From: Deltaproteobacteria bacterium
GTDB taxonomy: Bacteria; Desulfobacterota; Desulfobacteria; Desulfobacterales; SpSt-501
DNA: 64,000 bases
Reading direction: 5' to 3'
NCBI GenBank assembly: GCA_016219005.1
Contig: JACRCN010000073.1
Span: forward strand, 1-64,000
A program made the position numbers and the translations under genes. Shown here one piece after another: positions 18,054 to 27,538 of this stretch (position 1 is its first letter; the number at the start of each line of letters is the position of its first letter). A model generated the notes under the pieces. The model was not told the origin of the DNA, searched no databases, and saw only the letters and a list, made by a program, of their open reading frames with translations.

Positions 18054-18491
18054 CTATTTCAGTGTGAAACGGATTCGCAGGACCCCGTTTTCGTAACGGG
18101 TGGACAGGAGCCGGAACCCGGGAATTTCGGAGGTCGAGCGGACATGGCGGCCGATGCAGGGGCAGACGTCGTAGTCCCCGACCGTGATGATCCGTATCGA
18201 TTCTCCCGCATCCGCCGGCAGCTTTCCGGTGAAGCAGATTCTCTCAGCCTCGACCCGGTCGACCCTGCGCTCGGAAACCGCCAGGTCTTGCCCGATCACG
18301 CGATTAACCGCCGCCTCCACGGCTGCGATTTCCTCGGCCGTGAGCGGCCGAGGAAATCGATAGTCGCATTTGGACTTCTTTCTTTCGATGTGAGCGTTGA
18401 ACGAACGGCCGCAAGTGAACATGCGGTTCATGGTCTGGTTTAAAATGTGTTCGGCCGTATGCATGGCCGGGTCGTAGTCCTTTTTGCCCAT
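18054..18491 (-). CDS. AlaX-like tRNA editing (SAD-domain) protein
   Basis: A 145-residue stand-alone relative of the second additional domain of alanyl/threonyl-tRNA synthetases. The zinc ligands can be read as His11 and His15 (MHTAEHIL) and Cys112 with His116 (CPCIGRHV). Such proteins hydrolyse mischarged Ser- or Gly-tRNA(Ala) in trans. It is shorter than full AlaX proteins and keeps just the editing core. It lies 12 nt downstream of the radical SAM gene and is probably the last gene of that minus-strand operon. Confidence 0.78.
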   Translation of the reverse strand: MGKKDYDPAMHTAEHILNQTMNRMFTCGRSFNAHIERKKSKCDYRFPRPLTAEEIAAVEAAVNRVIGQDLAVSERRVDRVEAERICFTGKLPADAGESIRIITVGDYDVCPCIGRHVRSTSEIPGFRLLSTRYENGVLRIRFTLK

Positions 18492-18503
18492 TCCGCGAGC
18501 CTC

Positions 18504-20126
18504 CTACAGAGTTCCCTTCAGCGCAACGTTGGTTAGCCTCTTTAAAAATTGTGCCGCCAGGTGTGGCGCGATGCAATGATCATACACCTTGCCGTCCGGG
18601 GTAAGCCCGCGGATGCGGCCGTCCTCCAGAAACCGGGCGAGCAGGATGCGGCCGGCCTGGGTGCGGTCCTTCGGGTCCGGGGTGGATGCCTCCGACGGCG
18701 AAGTCCCCGGATTCGGCAGGCCAAGGTCGCGAAGGTGTTTCATGAAATTCAACACCCGACCCAGGCGCAGCAGTGTAACGGACTCGATGCGGCGGGTGGT
18801 GTGCTCGATGGGCAGGGCGCTTGCGCGCATGTGGCCGGGCGAGCAGGGGAGCAGATCGAGCCGTCGGCAGAGGTCGAAATCGGGGCTGCCCGGCGCCGGG
18901 TAGAACACGGATACTCCCGCCAGGACCCGGCGTTCGGCGAGAAACAGCAAGTCGTTCACGGATGCCTCCGCCGACTGGTGAGGGGCGCCAACGATGATGT
19001 ACCCGACCGCGGCGAGGGCATGGCGTTCGGCGAGATCGAGGGCCCGGTCGAAGGCCGCGCGAACGTCGGGGCGGTGAAACCGCCGGAGCTGCTCGGTATC
19101 CGTCGAGCCCAGGGATAAGTTGAGCGCTTTGAATCCGGCCCCGGCCATCGCGGCCACAACCGTTTCGTCCAATGTGGGGGGGAAGAGGCCGTTCATGGCG
19201 CGCAGTTCGAGCGTCCTTTCGCCGAAGCGGTGCCGGATTTCCTGCAGAAGATCCAGGAACCAGCCGCGGTCGAGAGAGAGGTTTTCGTCCTCGAAATCGA
19301 TGAACCCGGCGCCGTGCCGGACAACCGCCGTTTCGATTTCGGCCACTACGTGGGGTACCGGCCGCAGCCGGTAGGGAAGCCAGGCGGCGCCGCCCACACT
19401 GCAGTAAGAGCAGCGCAGCGGGCAGCCGCGACTGGCGACGACAACCGCACTCCCACGGCCGTTGCGGCGGTAGCGGCGCCGGTCCAGCAGATCGATGGCG
19501 GGCAGGGGAAACCGGTCGAGGGATTCCATGACGGCCGGCGGATTGATATGCAAGCCTCCGCCCGGCCGTCGAAACGCGATGCCGGGGATGTCCGCAAGCG
19601 GGCGCTGGGCCCGGAGACTCTCGGCCAAAAGCGGGAGCGAAACCTCCCCCTCGCCGCGCAGCACGTAGCTCACCGCCGGCGACGCCAGGACGTGTTCCGG
19701 CATCGCCGTTGCATGGTGGCCGCCCATGACGATCGTGCCCCCCGGGTGCCGGGATTTGATTGCGGCTGCAGTGGCGAGCGCCTCCTCCGCATACGGCGTG
19801 AACAGCGAGGAGATGCCCACGAGCCATGCCCCCGATTCCAGGGCTTTGCGGCCGATGGTGTCGAAGCTTGAACCGAAATGCCGGAAGCGGTTGAAGAGCG
19901 CGAAGGGCGAGACGTCGGGCCGGGCGTAGAATCTCTCCACGTCCGACATCTCCGCCGGCAGCGCGGCCGGCCGGCTCTTGGGGCTGGCCAGCGCGTCCAG
20001 GATCTCGACCGAGAAGCCCCGGCCGGCCATGGCTGCGGCGATGCTGGCCAGGCCGTAGGGGATGGTGCGTTTGGCCGTCAGGTAGAAGTCGCGGATCGGG
20101 GGCTGGACGAGGAGGACGTCGGTCAT
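18504..20126 (-). CDS. B12-binding-domain radical SAM protein
   Basis: A 540-residue protein. The N-terminus starts [19 protein letters not shown] and continues into a cobalamin-binding-type Rossmann domain (IVMGGHHATAMPEHVL). The radical SAM cluster motif is CPLRCSYC with Cys235, Cys239 and Cys242, followed by the helical TIM-barrel (FIDFEDENLSLD, LNLSLGSTD, YIIVGAPHQ). This group catalyses methylation or rearrangement chemistry in cofactor, lipid or natural-product pathways, and the substrate is unknown here. The ATG at 20126 overlaps the mutY stop (ATGA-type overlap), so the two are translationally coupled. Confidence 0.85.
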   Translation of the reverse strand: MTDVLLVQPPIRDFYLTAKRTIPYGLASIAAAMAGRGFSVEILDALASPKSRPAALPAEMSDVERFYARPDVSPFALFNRFRHFGSSFDTIGRKALESGAWLVGISSLFTPYAEEALATAAAIKSRHPGGTIVMGGHHATAMPEHVLASPAVSYVLRGEGEVSLPLLAESLRAQRPLADIPGIAFRRPGGGLHINPPAVMESLDRFPLPAIDLLDRRRYRRNGRGSAVVVASRGCPLRCSYCSVGGAAWLPYRLRPVPHVVAEIETAVVRHGAGFIDFEDENLSLDRGWFLDLLQEIRHRFGERTLELRAMNGLFPPTLDETVVAAMAGAGFKALNLSLGSTDTEQLRRFHRPDVRAAFDRALDLAERHALAAVGYIIVGAPHQSAEASVNDLLFLAERRVLAGVSVFYPAPGSPDFDLCRRLDLLPCSPGHMRASALPIEHTTRRIESVTLLRLGRVLNFMKHLRDLGLPNPGTSPSEASTPDPKDRTQAGRILLARFLEDGRIRGLTPDGKVYDHCIAPHLAAQFLKRLTNVALKGTL

Positions 20127-21238
20127 GCGGATCGTTTGCCTCCCCTGGTGGTTTTGCCTCCTGCGGCGCATTGCTTCAAGAGCGGGATGAATTTGTGGTT
20201 GGCCCTGGGGAAGGCAAACCGGTCGAACTCCGCGATGCGGACCCAGCGATGGTCTGCCGGACCGTTCAGGCGCACACGGCCCGCCGTGCAGCGGCAGCAA
20301 AACACGTGCAGGTGGATGCGCAGATGCGAGTATGCGTGCCGCACCTGCGCCAGGGGCTTCTCGATGGCCACATCGAGATTGACCTCCTCCTTGAGTTCCC
20401 GCACGCAGGCCGCCGCCGGACTTTCGTTTTTCCGAAGCTTTCCGCCCGGAAACTCCCACAGGCCGCCCAGCAGCCCCTGCTCCGGACGCTGCGTGATCAG
20501 CACGCGGCCGTTCTTGAACACGACGCCCACGGCGACCTCAACCTCGGGAACCGGGCGGGAAGCAACCCGGCGCGGGTAATGCGCGACTGTGCCGCCGCGG
20601 TGCGCGGCGCAGAATCGGATCAGCGGGCAGATGGGGCAGTTCGGGGACCTAGGGGTGCAGACCAGGGCCCCGAGCTCCATCATGGCCTGGTTGAAATCCC
20701 CCGGCCGGCGCCGGTCCAGCAGGTAATCCGCCTCCGCCTGGAAAACCTTGTGGGATGCCGCTTGGTTGGCAGGGGCTGCCATCGCCAGCAGGCGCGCGAG
20801 CACACGCTTGACGTTGCCGTCCACCACGGCATGCGGTCGGTCAAAGGCAATGCTTAACACGGCCGCGGCGATGTAATCCCCGACCCCCGGAAGAGCGCGA
20901 AAGCCGTCCCATCGGTCGGGGATGCGGCCACCGCAGCATGCGGCCAGCATTCCGGCGGCCCGGTGAAGGTTCCGCGCTCGCGCGTAGTAGCCCAGGCCTT
21001 CCCACAGCTTGAGCACTTCTCCCAGGTCGGCGACGGCAAGCTTGCGCAGGGTTGGAAATTGCCTGAGAAACCGCCGGTAATAGGGCAACGCCGTGTTGAC
21101 CTGGGTCTGCTGCAGCATCACCTCGGAAACCCATATGCGGTAAGGGTCGCGCGTCTCTCGCCAGGGCAGCCGGCGCCGCTGCCGTTCATACCAGTCGAGC
21201 AGGCGTCGGCGAAGACGGGGCGCGTTAGCGGGGCTCAT
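20123..21238 (-). CDS. mutY: A/G-specific adenine DNA glycosylase MutY
   Basis: A 371-residue base-excision repair glycosylase that removes A paired with 8-oxoguanine. Catalytic Glu39 is in [10 protein letters not shown], the helix-hairpin-helix is LPGVGDY (116-122) and catalytic Asp140 is in VVDGNVKRV. The [4Fe-4S] ligands are Cys194, Cys201, Cys204 and Cys210 with C-x6-C-x2-C-x5-C spacing. The C-terminal Nudix-fold domain, which senses 8-oxoguanine, has [20 protein letters not shown] (about 264-283). It overlaps the end of the YyaL-like gene by 14 nt and the radical SAM start by 4 nt. Confidence 0.95.
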   Translation of the reverse strand: MSPANAPRLRRRLLDWYERQRRRLPWRETRDPYRIWVSEVMLQQTQVNTALPYYRRFLRQFPTLRKLAVADLGEVLKLWEGLGYYARARNLHRAAGMLAACCGGRIPDRWDGFRALPGVGDYIAAAVLSIAFDRPHAVVDGNVKRVLARLLAMAAPANQAASHKVFQAEADYLLDRRRPGDFNQAMMELGALVCTPRSPNCPICPLIRFCAAHRGGTVAHYPRRVASRPVPEVEVAVGVVFKNGRVLITQRPEQGLLGGLWEFPGGKLRKNESPAAACVRELKEEVNLDVAIEKPLAQVRHAYSHLRIHLHVFCCRCTAGRVRLNGPADHRWVRIAEFDRFAFPRANHKFIPLLKQCAAGGKTTRGGKRSA

Positions 21239-23321
21239 TGGTTTTGCCCAGGATGCGGTCGATCATGCCCTGCACGTCCGTGACGGATTCCTTGCAGGCG
21301 GAGCCCACGCACAGGTGGGCGGCGGTCTTGCCCCGCACGACCTGCAAGCCGTCCGTGTAGCCGGCGAACCGGGCGAGCCGTGAGGCATTGTCGCCCGATT
21401 TGAGCTGAGTCACCTGGTTCGGCGTGAACGTCAGGTTGAGGGCCGACAACAGCCGTTCGGCATCGGGCGAGCCGCTCTCACCGGCAATGACGATGTCCTG
21501 ACCCGGGCGCAGGGCGAAGTCCAGCCCACACAGGAAAAACGTGAAGGCCGACGGCTGTCGGCCGATCGTGCCGGCGAAGGCGCGAACCATTTGGTCGGCT
21601 TTGTCCGCCCAAACCGTGTCCCCGGTGAGCCGGGAGAGCCAGAGCAGGTTTACCAGCGCGACGGAGTTGGCCGATGGGATGGCTCCGTCATAAAGCTCTT
21701 TGGGTCGTACGGGAAGCTCCCGGTTCTGAGCGCCGACCAAGAAAAAGCCTCCGTCGGCCGCATCCCACAGTTCCTTCAGCATGACCTCTTGGAGGGCCGC
21801 CGCCTTCTCGGCCCAGGCGACATCAAAGGTGCTGCGGTATAGGTGCAGCAACCCGTGGATGAAGAAAGCATAATCGCCGGCCTGGCCGCGAATGGCGCGC
21901 TCCCCCTCCCGGAACCGATGGAAGAGCCGGCCGTCGCTGTCGTGCAGTGTCTCGAGAATAAACCTTGCCGCCGTCTCTGCGGCCTCGGCATAGCCCCTGC
22001 GCCCGAGAACTCTTGCGCCCTGGGCGAGAGCGGCAATCATCAACCCGTTCCAGTCGGTCAGGACTTTGTCGTCTTTGAGCGGGTGGATGCGGGTGTCGCG
22101 CGCGGCAAACAGCCGGGCCCGCGCGTCTTCCCAGCGCAAGCGCAGTCGCTCTTCGGTCAACCCCAGCTCCCCCGCCCAGCGACCGAAGGGCCGGGTGAGA
22201 TGCAGGATGTTGGCGCCGGTCTGGTGCCCGCCGGCCTCGTCTTGGAAATTGCCCCCGGGCTTCAGGTTGAAGACCGGCTCCCAAAAAGCGGCTTCGGCCG
22301 GTCCGAGGGCCTGCCGGAATTCAGCGAGGCTCCACACATAGAATTTTCCCTCGACGCCTTCGCTGTCGGCATCCTCAGCGGAAAAGAAGGCTCCTTCCGG
22401 AGAGGTCATGTCCCGCAGAACATAGGTGAAGATCTCGGTTGCGGTTTGAGCCGGAAGCGGGGTGCGGCCCACCTGGGAGGCCTCCAGGCAGGCAATGGCC
22501 GTCAGCGCCTGATCGTAGAGCATTTTTTCGAAGTGGGGCAGCAGCCACCGGCCGTCGGTGGAGTAGCGGTGCAAGCCGAATCCCACATGGTCCCAGATGC
22601 CGCCGAGCCGCATGGCGGTCAGCGTGCGCTCAACCATTTCAAGCGCCCGGGGCTCGGCCGTGCGATCGTGGCAACGCAGCAGGAACAGCAGCCGGTGCGG
22701 CGTGGGGAACTTAGGGGCCGGCTCGAAACCGCCGTTTCTGCCGTCGAAGCTCAAGGCGATGTCGTCATAGGCGCGGTCCAGCAGCCGGATGCCGGGCGCC
22801 TCGGCCGGCGCAAACTCGAAGGCCTTGCCGAGCGAGCCCGTGACGCCGTCCGCCGTGGCGGCGATCTGCTGCGACTCTTGAACCCAGAGCGTTTTCACCC
22901 GCTCGCAGAGTTCGATCAGGCCTGCGCGCCCTAAACGGCTGCGTTTCGGAAGATAGGTGGCCGCGAAGAAAGGCTTTTTGTCCGGTGTCATGAAGATATT
23001 GAGCGGCCAGCCGCCGCTGCCGCTCATCATGTGGCAGGCAGCCATGTAGACGGCGTCGATATCGGGGCGCTCTTCGCGGTCGACCTTGATGCAGATGCAG
23101 GTGTCGTTCAGATAACGCGCCGCTTCCTCGTCCTCGAAGGACTCCTTCTCCATTACGTGGCACCAGTGGCAGGTGGCATAACCGATGGACAAAAAGATGG
23201 GTTTGTTTTCGGCGGCGGCCTTGGCGAAGGTCTCGTCGTTCCAGGCGTGCCAGTCTACCGGGTTGTGAGCGTGCTGCAGGAGATAAGGGCTTTTTTCGTT
23301 GATGAGGCGATTGGCCTTCAT
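21225..23321 (-). CDS. YyaL/SPATA20-type thioredoxin-fold (DUF255) protein
   Basis: A 698-residue cytosolic protein. The N-terminus is the family hallmark ([18 protein letters not shown], then [20 protein letters not shown]) with a thioredoxin-like C51-x2-C54. It is followed by a long (alpha/alpha)6-type barrel ([35 protein letters not shown]). Length equals the usual ~690 residues. The biochemical role is not settled; the family combines a disulfide-type active site with a glycosidase-like barrel. It is the first gene of the minus-strand run yyaL-like/mutY/radical SAM/alaX, all nearly touching. Confidence 0.88.
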   Translation of the reverse strand: MKANRLINEKSPYLLQHAHNPVDWHAWNDETFAKAAAENKPIFLSIGYATCHWCHVMEKESFEDEEAARYLNDTCICIKVDREERPDIDAVYMAACHMMSGSGGWPLNIFMTPDKKPFFAATYLPKRSRLGRAGLIELCERVKTLWVQESQQIAATADGVTGSLGKAFEFAPAEAPGIRLLDRAYDDIALSFDGRNGGFEPAPKFPTPHRLLFLLRCHDRTAEPRALEMVERTLTAMRLGGIWDHVGFGLHRYSTDGRWLLPHFEKMLYDQALTAIACLEASQVGRTPLPAQTATEIFTYVLRDMTSPEGAFFSAEDADSEGVEGKFYVWSLAEFRQALGPAEAAFWEPVFNLKPGGNFQDEAGGHQTGANILHLTRPFGRWAGELGLTEERLRLRWEDARARLFAARDTRIHPLKDDKVLTDWNGLMIAALAQGARVLGRRGYAEAAETAARFILETLHDSDGRLFHRFREGERAIRGQAGDYAFFIHGLLHLYRSTFDVAWAEKAAALQEVMLKELWDAADGGFFLVGAQNRELPVRPKELYDGAIPSANSVALVNLLWLSRLTGDTVWADKADQMVRAFAGTIGRQPSAFTFFLCGLDFALRPGQDIVIAGESGSPDAERLLSALNLTFTPNQVTQLKSGDNASRLARFAGYTDGLQVVRGKTAAHLCVGSACKESVTDVQGMIDRILGKTNEPR

Positions 23322-23600
23322 GGGGAATCCTTGAAATTGGCAAAGATAGGGACCCGAGCCTGCCTGCGCTCAGGACAACTGTAAGAATTCGATTGGCGCA
23401 GGGCCTGGCGTCATGCAGCGGTCGAGCGGCATGGCCCTGTTTCCAATCTTTGGGCATGCAACCACACCCTCGACTATAGGCACGGGCAAGTGGGATGGCA
23501 ATCCGGAAGCGCGTCAACTGGTGTCGCGTTGAAACCACGGTTCAGTGCGGCGGTTGCGCTTCGGGAGGACGGGCTGCAAGAAGCTCCGCCGTGCGCGACC

Positions 23601-24875
23601 TCAGTCCAGGATCGCTTTCATGCTTCTCATCGGGCACATGTCACCGCACATGGTGCAGGTTTCTTCTTTGGCAGGCGCCGACTCCTGTCGGTATTTCCGG
23701 GCCTTTTCGGGATCGATGGCCAATTCGATCATTTTGGGGAAGTCCACGTCCGCCCGGGCCCGGCTCATGGCGTTGTCCCACTCGCGCGCCTGAGGGATGC
23801 CCTTGGCGATGTCGGCCGCGTGCGCGGCGATCCGGGCGGCAATGACCCCCTCCCGGGTGTCTTCCAGGTTGGGCAGGCGCAAGTGCTCCGCAGGGGTCAC
23901 GAAACACAGAAAGTCCGCCCCGTTCGCGGCGGCGATCGCCCCACCGATCGCGCTGGTGATGTGATCATAGCCGGGCGCGACATCGGTGACGAGAGGGCCG
24001 AGGACGTAAAACGGAGCGCCGTGGCAGAGTCGTTTTTCCATCAGCATGTTGGCGGCGATCTCGTTGATCGCCATGTGGCCCGGGCCCTCGATCATCACCT
24101 GGACGTTCCTGGCCCAGGCCCGCCGCGTCAACTCCCCCAACACAATCAGTTCCTCGACCTGCGCGGCGTCGGTTGAATCGTGGAGGGACCCGGGCCGGCA
24201 TGCATCTCCCAGGCTCAAGGTGATGTCGTAGGCGGCGCAAATGTCCAACAGCCTGTCGTAGTGCTCATAAAACGGGTTTTCCCGCTGATTCAATTCCATC
24301 CAGGAGAAAAGAAGCGAGCCGCCGCGCGAGACGATGCGGGTCAGTCGCTTGTTCCGCTTGATTCTTTCAGCCGTGGCGCGGTTCATCCCGCAATGAATCG
24401 TCATGAAGTCGACGCCGTCCTCCGCGTGGGTTTCCACGACCTGGAAAAACTCGTCCACGCTGATGGCCTTCAGGTCCTTGCCGAGCAGCCCGATGGCATC
24501 GTAGACCGGGACGGTGCCGACCATGAGCGGCGACATCTCGATCAGCTTGCGGCGAAATTCCCTGGTCTTTCCATAGCAGCTCAGGTCCATAATGGCGTCC
24601 GCCTTCAGCGCAATGGCGATTCTGGCTTTCTCGAGTTCCAGGCCGGTATCGCAACAATCCCTCGAGACACCGATGTTGACATTGACCTTCGTCCGCAGTC
24701 CTTGGCCGATGCCCGCCGCCGCCAACGTCCGGTGATTCATGTTGCTCGGAATAACCACCTGTCCGGCGGCGGCCAGTTCAAGCAGGCGTTGCGGGTTCAT
24801 GCGTTCACTTTGGGCGACCACCTGCATCGCTTCGGTGAGGGTACCCTTTTTGGCGGCTTCCATTTGAGTGGTCAT
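23601..24875 (-). CDS. thiC: phosphomethylpyrimidine synthase ThiC
   Basis: A 424-residue radical SAM enzyme converting aminoimidazole ribotide to hydroxymethylpyrimidine phosphate in thiamin synthesis. Diagnostic stretches are [60 protein letters not shown] and a C-terminal cluster motif CTMCGDMC. The short form without the extended N-terminus is typical of anaerobes. ATG at 24875 follows GGAGGAA; the frame runs 16 codons further up into the leader. A TPP riboswitch with a terminator precedes it, so expression should fall when thiamin pyrophosphate is plentiful. No other thi gene is adjacent. Confidence 0.95.
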   Translation of the reverse strand: MTTQMEAAKKGTLTEAMQVVAQSERMNPQRLLELAAAGQVVIPSNMNHRTLAAAGIGQGLRTKVNVNIGVSRDCCDTGLELEKARIAIALKADAIMDLSCYGKTREFRRKLIEMSPLMVGTVPVYDAIGLLGKDLKAISVDEFFQVVETHAEDGVDFMTIHCGMNRATAERIKRNKRLTRIVSRGGSLLFSWMELNQRENPFYEHYDRLLDICAAYDITLSLGDACRPGSLHDSTDAAQVEELIVLGELTRRAWARNVQVMIEGPGHMAINEIAANMLMEKRLCHGAPFYVLGPLVTDVAPGYDHITSAIGGAIAAANGADFLCFVTPAEHLRLPNLEDTREGVIAARIAAHAADIAKGIPQAREWDNAMSRARADVDFPKMIELAIDPEKARKYRQESAPAKEETCTMCGDMCPMRSMKAILD

Positions 24876-24902
24876 GGCTGTGCTGTTCCTCCAACGGATG
24901 TG

Positions 24903-24936
24903 GAAAAATAAAAAGGCAAGCACTGAGATGCTTGCC
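24903..24936 (-). terminator. intrinsic terminator acting as riboswitch expression platform
   Basis: On the minus strand GGCAAGCA and TGCTTGCC form an 8-bp stem (24915-24936) followed by TTTTTATTTTT. It lies between the TPP aptamer and thiC, as expected for transcriptional attenuation. Confidence 0.85.
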
Positions 24937-24949
24937 CGGTCGGATCGTT

Positions 24950-25026
24950 GCTTTTCCCTACGGTGGTATTAGCCACATCAGGTTCAAAGGGTTGGACGTC
25001 CGTCCTCTCAGCCCGGGGGCACCCCT
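24950..25026 (-). promoter_or_regulatory. TPP riboswitch (THI box) upstream of thiC
   Basis: Read on the minus strand, the region holds the conserved THI-box elements in order: GGGGTGCC, GCTGAGAGG, ACCCTTTGAACCTGAT, GTGGCTAATACCACCGTAGG and GAAAAG. These form the thiamin-pyrophosphate aptamer. With the terminator just downstream, ligand binding should stop transcription before thiC. Confidence 0.95.
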
Positions 25027-25098
25027 GCATGCAGTTTTTAACCAATCTATGCTATCCGGGCCGGCATGTAAAGAACTCTGTGTGGCAGATGGCCGGAG

Positions 25099-26718
25099 TC
25101 AGCGGTCCCGCAGGTGGAAATAGGGCGGGAGGGTAGTCAGCCGCGGGTCCTCCAGCGGATGCCCGACGGTGAAGTGGTAGAGGCTCTGATACCGATCGTC
25201 GGTCAGGTCGAGCAGCTCGTGCACGGCGTCGTCGAAGAAACAGCCGATGCCCGTGCCCCGCGCCCCGTGCGCTTCGGCTTCCAGGTAGAACACCTGGCCG
25301 ATCATGCCGCTTTCCCAGAACAGGTAGCGATAGCGGAACGGTTCCCGGCGCACGATATCTCCAAACCGCGCGAGCATGCCCAGGGAAAAGGCGCCGGAAC
25401 CCGCGATGTCCTGATGGCAGCTCACCATGGCGGCGGTTTGTCGGAAATTGCCCGGCGCGAGAAGAAACAGCGGGAAACCCGGCTCGACGGGTTCCCAGGC
25501 GAATTCCGGCCGCGCGAGTCTGCGCACCTCCGGCAGGTCCCGGTCGTTGCGGCTGAAGAAGTAAAGGCCCGGTTGGAGGCCCTCGACGTGATGGACGAAG
25601 ATCAGCAGGTGCAGGGCCGGTTCCCCCAGACCGGCGTCGAACGGAGCCACTCCGTCGCGGGGGCGCGTTTTGTCGAGCATGGCCAGAAAATGGGGGCGGG
25701 GGATTCCCCTGCGCCGGTCGAAGTCCGTGGCGCTGCGTCGCCGGCGGATGATCGCCCCCGCGGTGAGTGTAGAGGCATCGGCTGCGATCATCTGCGGCCG
25801 CTCAAACCTAAGTGGCTCCGCGGGGGTTGCCGGCTTGCGGCTGAGTTCGGCCGCCCGGCCGATGATTTCCCAATCGACGTGCGCGCGGCTGAGGGCGTTC
25901 GGCCGCCCGGCGAAATGGGTTTTGTCGAAGGCGGCCACCAGTTCTTCGGGGAGCGTTTGCGGGATCGGCTGCTGCCCGCCGGCATGCACAAGGCAAAGCA
26001 GGTCCGGGTGCTCTTCGTCCAGGGGTGGGTAGTCGGTCCGTCGCAACCCCAGGACGGTTTCGACCGCTTCATCGGAAAGAGCGGTGAGACACGTGAGCCG
26101 CCACCCGAAGAGGTTGGCCGCAAACCGCAGGGCGGCCAGGGCATGCCCGACGTCGTGGTTGCAATAGCGAAACGCGCGTTCGCCGTATTTCCAGGACTCC
26201 CGCCAGAAAATGCTGGTCAGCCCCGCCAGAAACCCCTCGCAGCCGAAATGCGCGACCGCCGTGCGCCAAAGTTCGCCGGGGTACTCGGCGCGGCGTTCCA
26301 GTGCGTGCTGCAGCGGCGAGTAATGATAGATGCCGGCGTCACACCCCGGCATGTCCGGCAGGACCAGATGGGTATCGGTGGGGTGCAGGTTGCCGCTGGA
26401 TGGGGTCATGCGCAGCGACCAGCGCGAGCCGGAAAACGCTTTCCATGCCGAAAGACCCATCGACAGCTCCAGCAACCCGGCGACATTTGCCAGCGTCAAC
26501 GGGGCGCAGGGCCGGTCGGGCTCATACAGGGCAAGATGTCCGCCGGGCGGGTCCCGGGCGAGCCGAGGCAGGCTGACGATCGGCGCGCCCTCATAAACGC
26601 GGAAGGGATTGGGCTGGTTGTCCCAGTCCATGTACCCTATCGACCGGGCGTAGCGGTCCGGGTGGTGCTTGGTTTGCTCGTGGTAACGGAGGATTCCTTC
26701 TGCGGGAGAATCCGACAT
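25099..26718 (-). CDS. SagB-type dehydrogenase / duplicated nitroreductase-fold protein
   Basis: A 539-residue protein of the SagB/ThcOx-type flavin family. The N-terminal half starts YHEQTKHHPDRYARSIGYMD and continues MTPSSGNLHPTDTHLVLPDM; the second half repeats the nitroreductase pattern (IIRRRRSATDFDRR, GIYHYSPLQHALE, GTGIGCFFDDAVHELL). It therefore looks like two nitroreductase-type domains in one chain. Relatives oxidise azolines in modified peptides, but stand-alone forms in anaerobes are of unknown role. No precursor peptide or cyclodehydratase is seen nearby. The start is set at ATG 26718; a TTG at 26742 is possible. Confidence 0.75.
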   Translation of the reverse strand: MSDSPAEGILRYHEQTKHHPDRYARSIGYMDWDNQPNPFRVYEGAPIVSLPRLARDPPGGHLALYEPDRPCAPLTLANVAGLLELSMGLSAWKAFSGSRWSLRMTPSSGNLHPTDTHLVLPDMPGCDAGIYHYSPLQHALERRAEYPGELWRTAVAHFGCEGFLAGLTSIFWRESWKYGERAFRYCNHDVGHALAALRFAANLFGWRLTCLTALSDEAVETVLGLRRTDYPPLDEEHPDLLCLVHAGGQQPIPQTLPEELVAAFDKTHFAGRPNALSRAHVDWEIIGRAAELSRKPATPAEPLRFERPQMIAADASTLTAGAIIRRRRSATDFDRRRGIPRPHFLAMLDKTRPRDGVAPFDAGLGEPALHLLIFVHHVEGLQPGLYFFSRNDRDLPEVRRLARPEFAWEPVEPGFPLFLLAPGNFRQTAAMVSCHQDIAGSGAFSLGMLARFGDIVRREPFRYRYLFWESGMIGQVFYLEAEAHGARGTGIGCFFDDAVHELLDLTDDRYQSLYHFTVGHPLEDPRLTTLPPYFHLRDR

Positions 26719-26760
26719 GCCGGCACGATGTTTTGGACTCAAGGACGGTCAATAAACCGT

Positions 26761-26825
26761 CCCCGCTGCAAGCAGCGGGGTATTTCAGGTGAAGGTTTGG
26801 GTTTATTCTATCGCAGCTAGCTGCG
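26761..26825. repeat. pair of GCAGC-type hairpins (REP/IS200-like palindromic element)
   Basis: CCCCGCTGC/GCAGCGGGG (26761-26780) and CGCAGCTAGCTGCG (26812-26825) are two compact palindromes sharing the CGCTGC/GCAGCG core, about 30 bp apart. They are followed by GGGGAATTAGACCCGAAGAG. The arrangement resembles REP-like pairs left by IS200-family or RAYT transposases. No transposase is seen in this window. Confidence 0.6.
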
Positions 26826-26904
26826 GGGAATTAGACCCGAAGAGATTAAAACATGCCGTGCGGCACATTTCACCCGGCGGCTTCAACCTTCGAAACCCGA
26901 AGCT

Positions 26905-27450
26905 CTAAAAGAGGTTATGGTGGGTGAACTCGGCGACCTCCCGGCGGTTGGGGGCCGAGGGCGTCTTGGCCGGGTAGCCGACCGGTATCAGGGCCACCAG
27001 TTCATATCCTTCCGGGACCTTCAGCACGGACTTGGCCCGGTCGTGGTCGAACAGCCCGACCACCACCGTACCCAGGCCGAGGGTGTGGGCGGTCAGGCAA
27101 ATATTCTGGCAGGCGAGCCCGAGATCGAACATGAACCAGTCGCCGAACTTGGTGGCGGCTTGGTCGCGGTAGAAGCCGGAGCTCTTCAGTTTGCCGCAGA
27201 GGGCCAGCAGCATCGGTGCCTGAACGATGGCGCTGGCGGCGGGGTTGGCCTTGGGCGGAAGGGTGGCCTGCAGCTGCTCCTTCAGGGACTTGTCATTGAC
27301 CACCACGATCTCCCAGCATTGGGTATTGGCCCAGGAGGGCGCCCATCGCACGGCCTCCAGGATGGTGTTCAAGGCGCTCGCCGGGATTTCCCGGTTTTCA
27401 TATTTGCGGATGCTCCGGCGCTCCCGGACGACTCTTACAAAATCCTGCAT
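26905..27450 (-). CDS. nitroreductase-family flavoprotein
   Basis: A 181-residue FMN-dependent oxidoreductase. The N-terminus VRERRSIRKYENREIP, then LEAVRWAPSWANTQCWEIVVV, and the C-terminal GTVVVGLFDHDRA with ELVALIPVGYPAK match the family. Substrates may be quinones, nitro compounds or other small acceptors. It is a single-domain relative of the larger SagB-type protein encoded just downstream on the same strand, with a gap of about 190 bp that holds the paired hairpins. A terminator separates it from the selenoprotein gene upstream. Confidence 0.88.
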   Translation of the reverse strand: MQDFVRVVRERRSIRKYENREIPASALNTILEAVRWAPSWANTQCWEIVVVNDKSLKEQLQATLPPKANPAASAIVQAPMLLALCGKLKSSGFYRDQAATKFGDWFMFDLGLACQNICLTAHTLGLGTVVVGLFDHDRAKSVLKVPEGYELVALIPVGYPAKTPSAPNRREVAEFTHHNLF

Positions 27451-27485
27451 GGTCTAATCCTCTTGCGGTCGTGTTCAATCCATAA

Positions 27486-27515
27486 CAAAAAGGCGACGCC
27501 TAACGGCGCCGCCTT
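27486..27515 (-). terminator. rho-independent terminator after the HesB-like gene
   Basis: On the minus strand AAGGCGGCGCC, loop GTTA, GGCGTCGCCTT then TTTTG. It lies 24 nt beyond the stop of the selenoprotein gene. Confidence 0.8.
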
Positions 27516-27538
27516 GAGAGAGTAACTTTTCGATTGAA

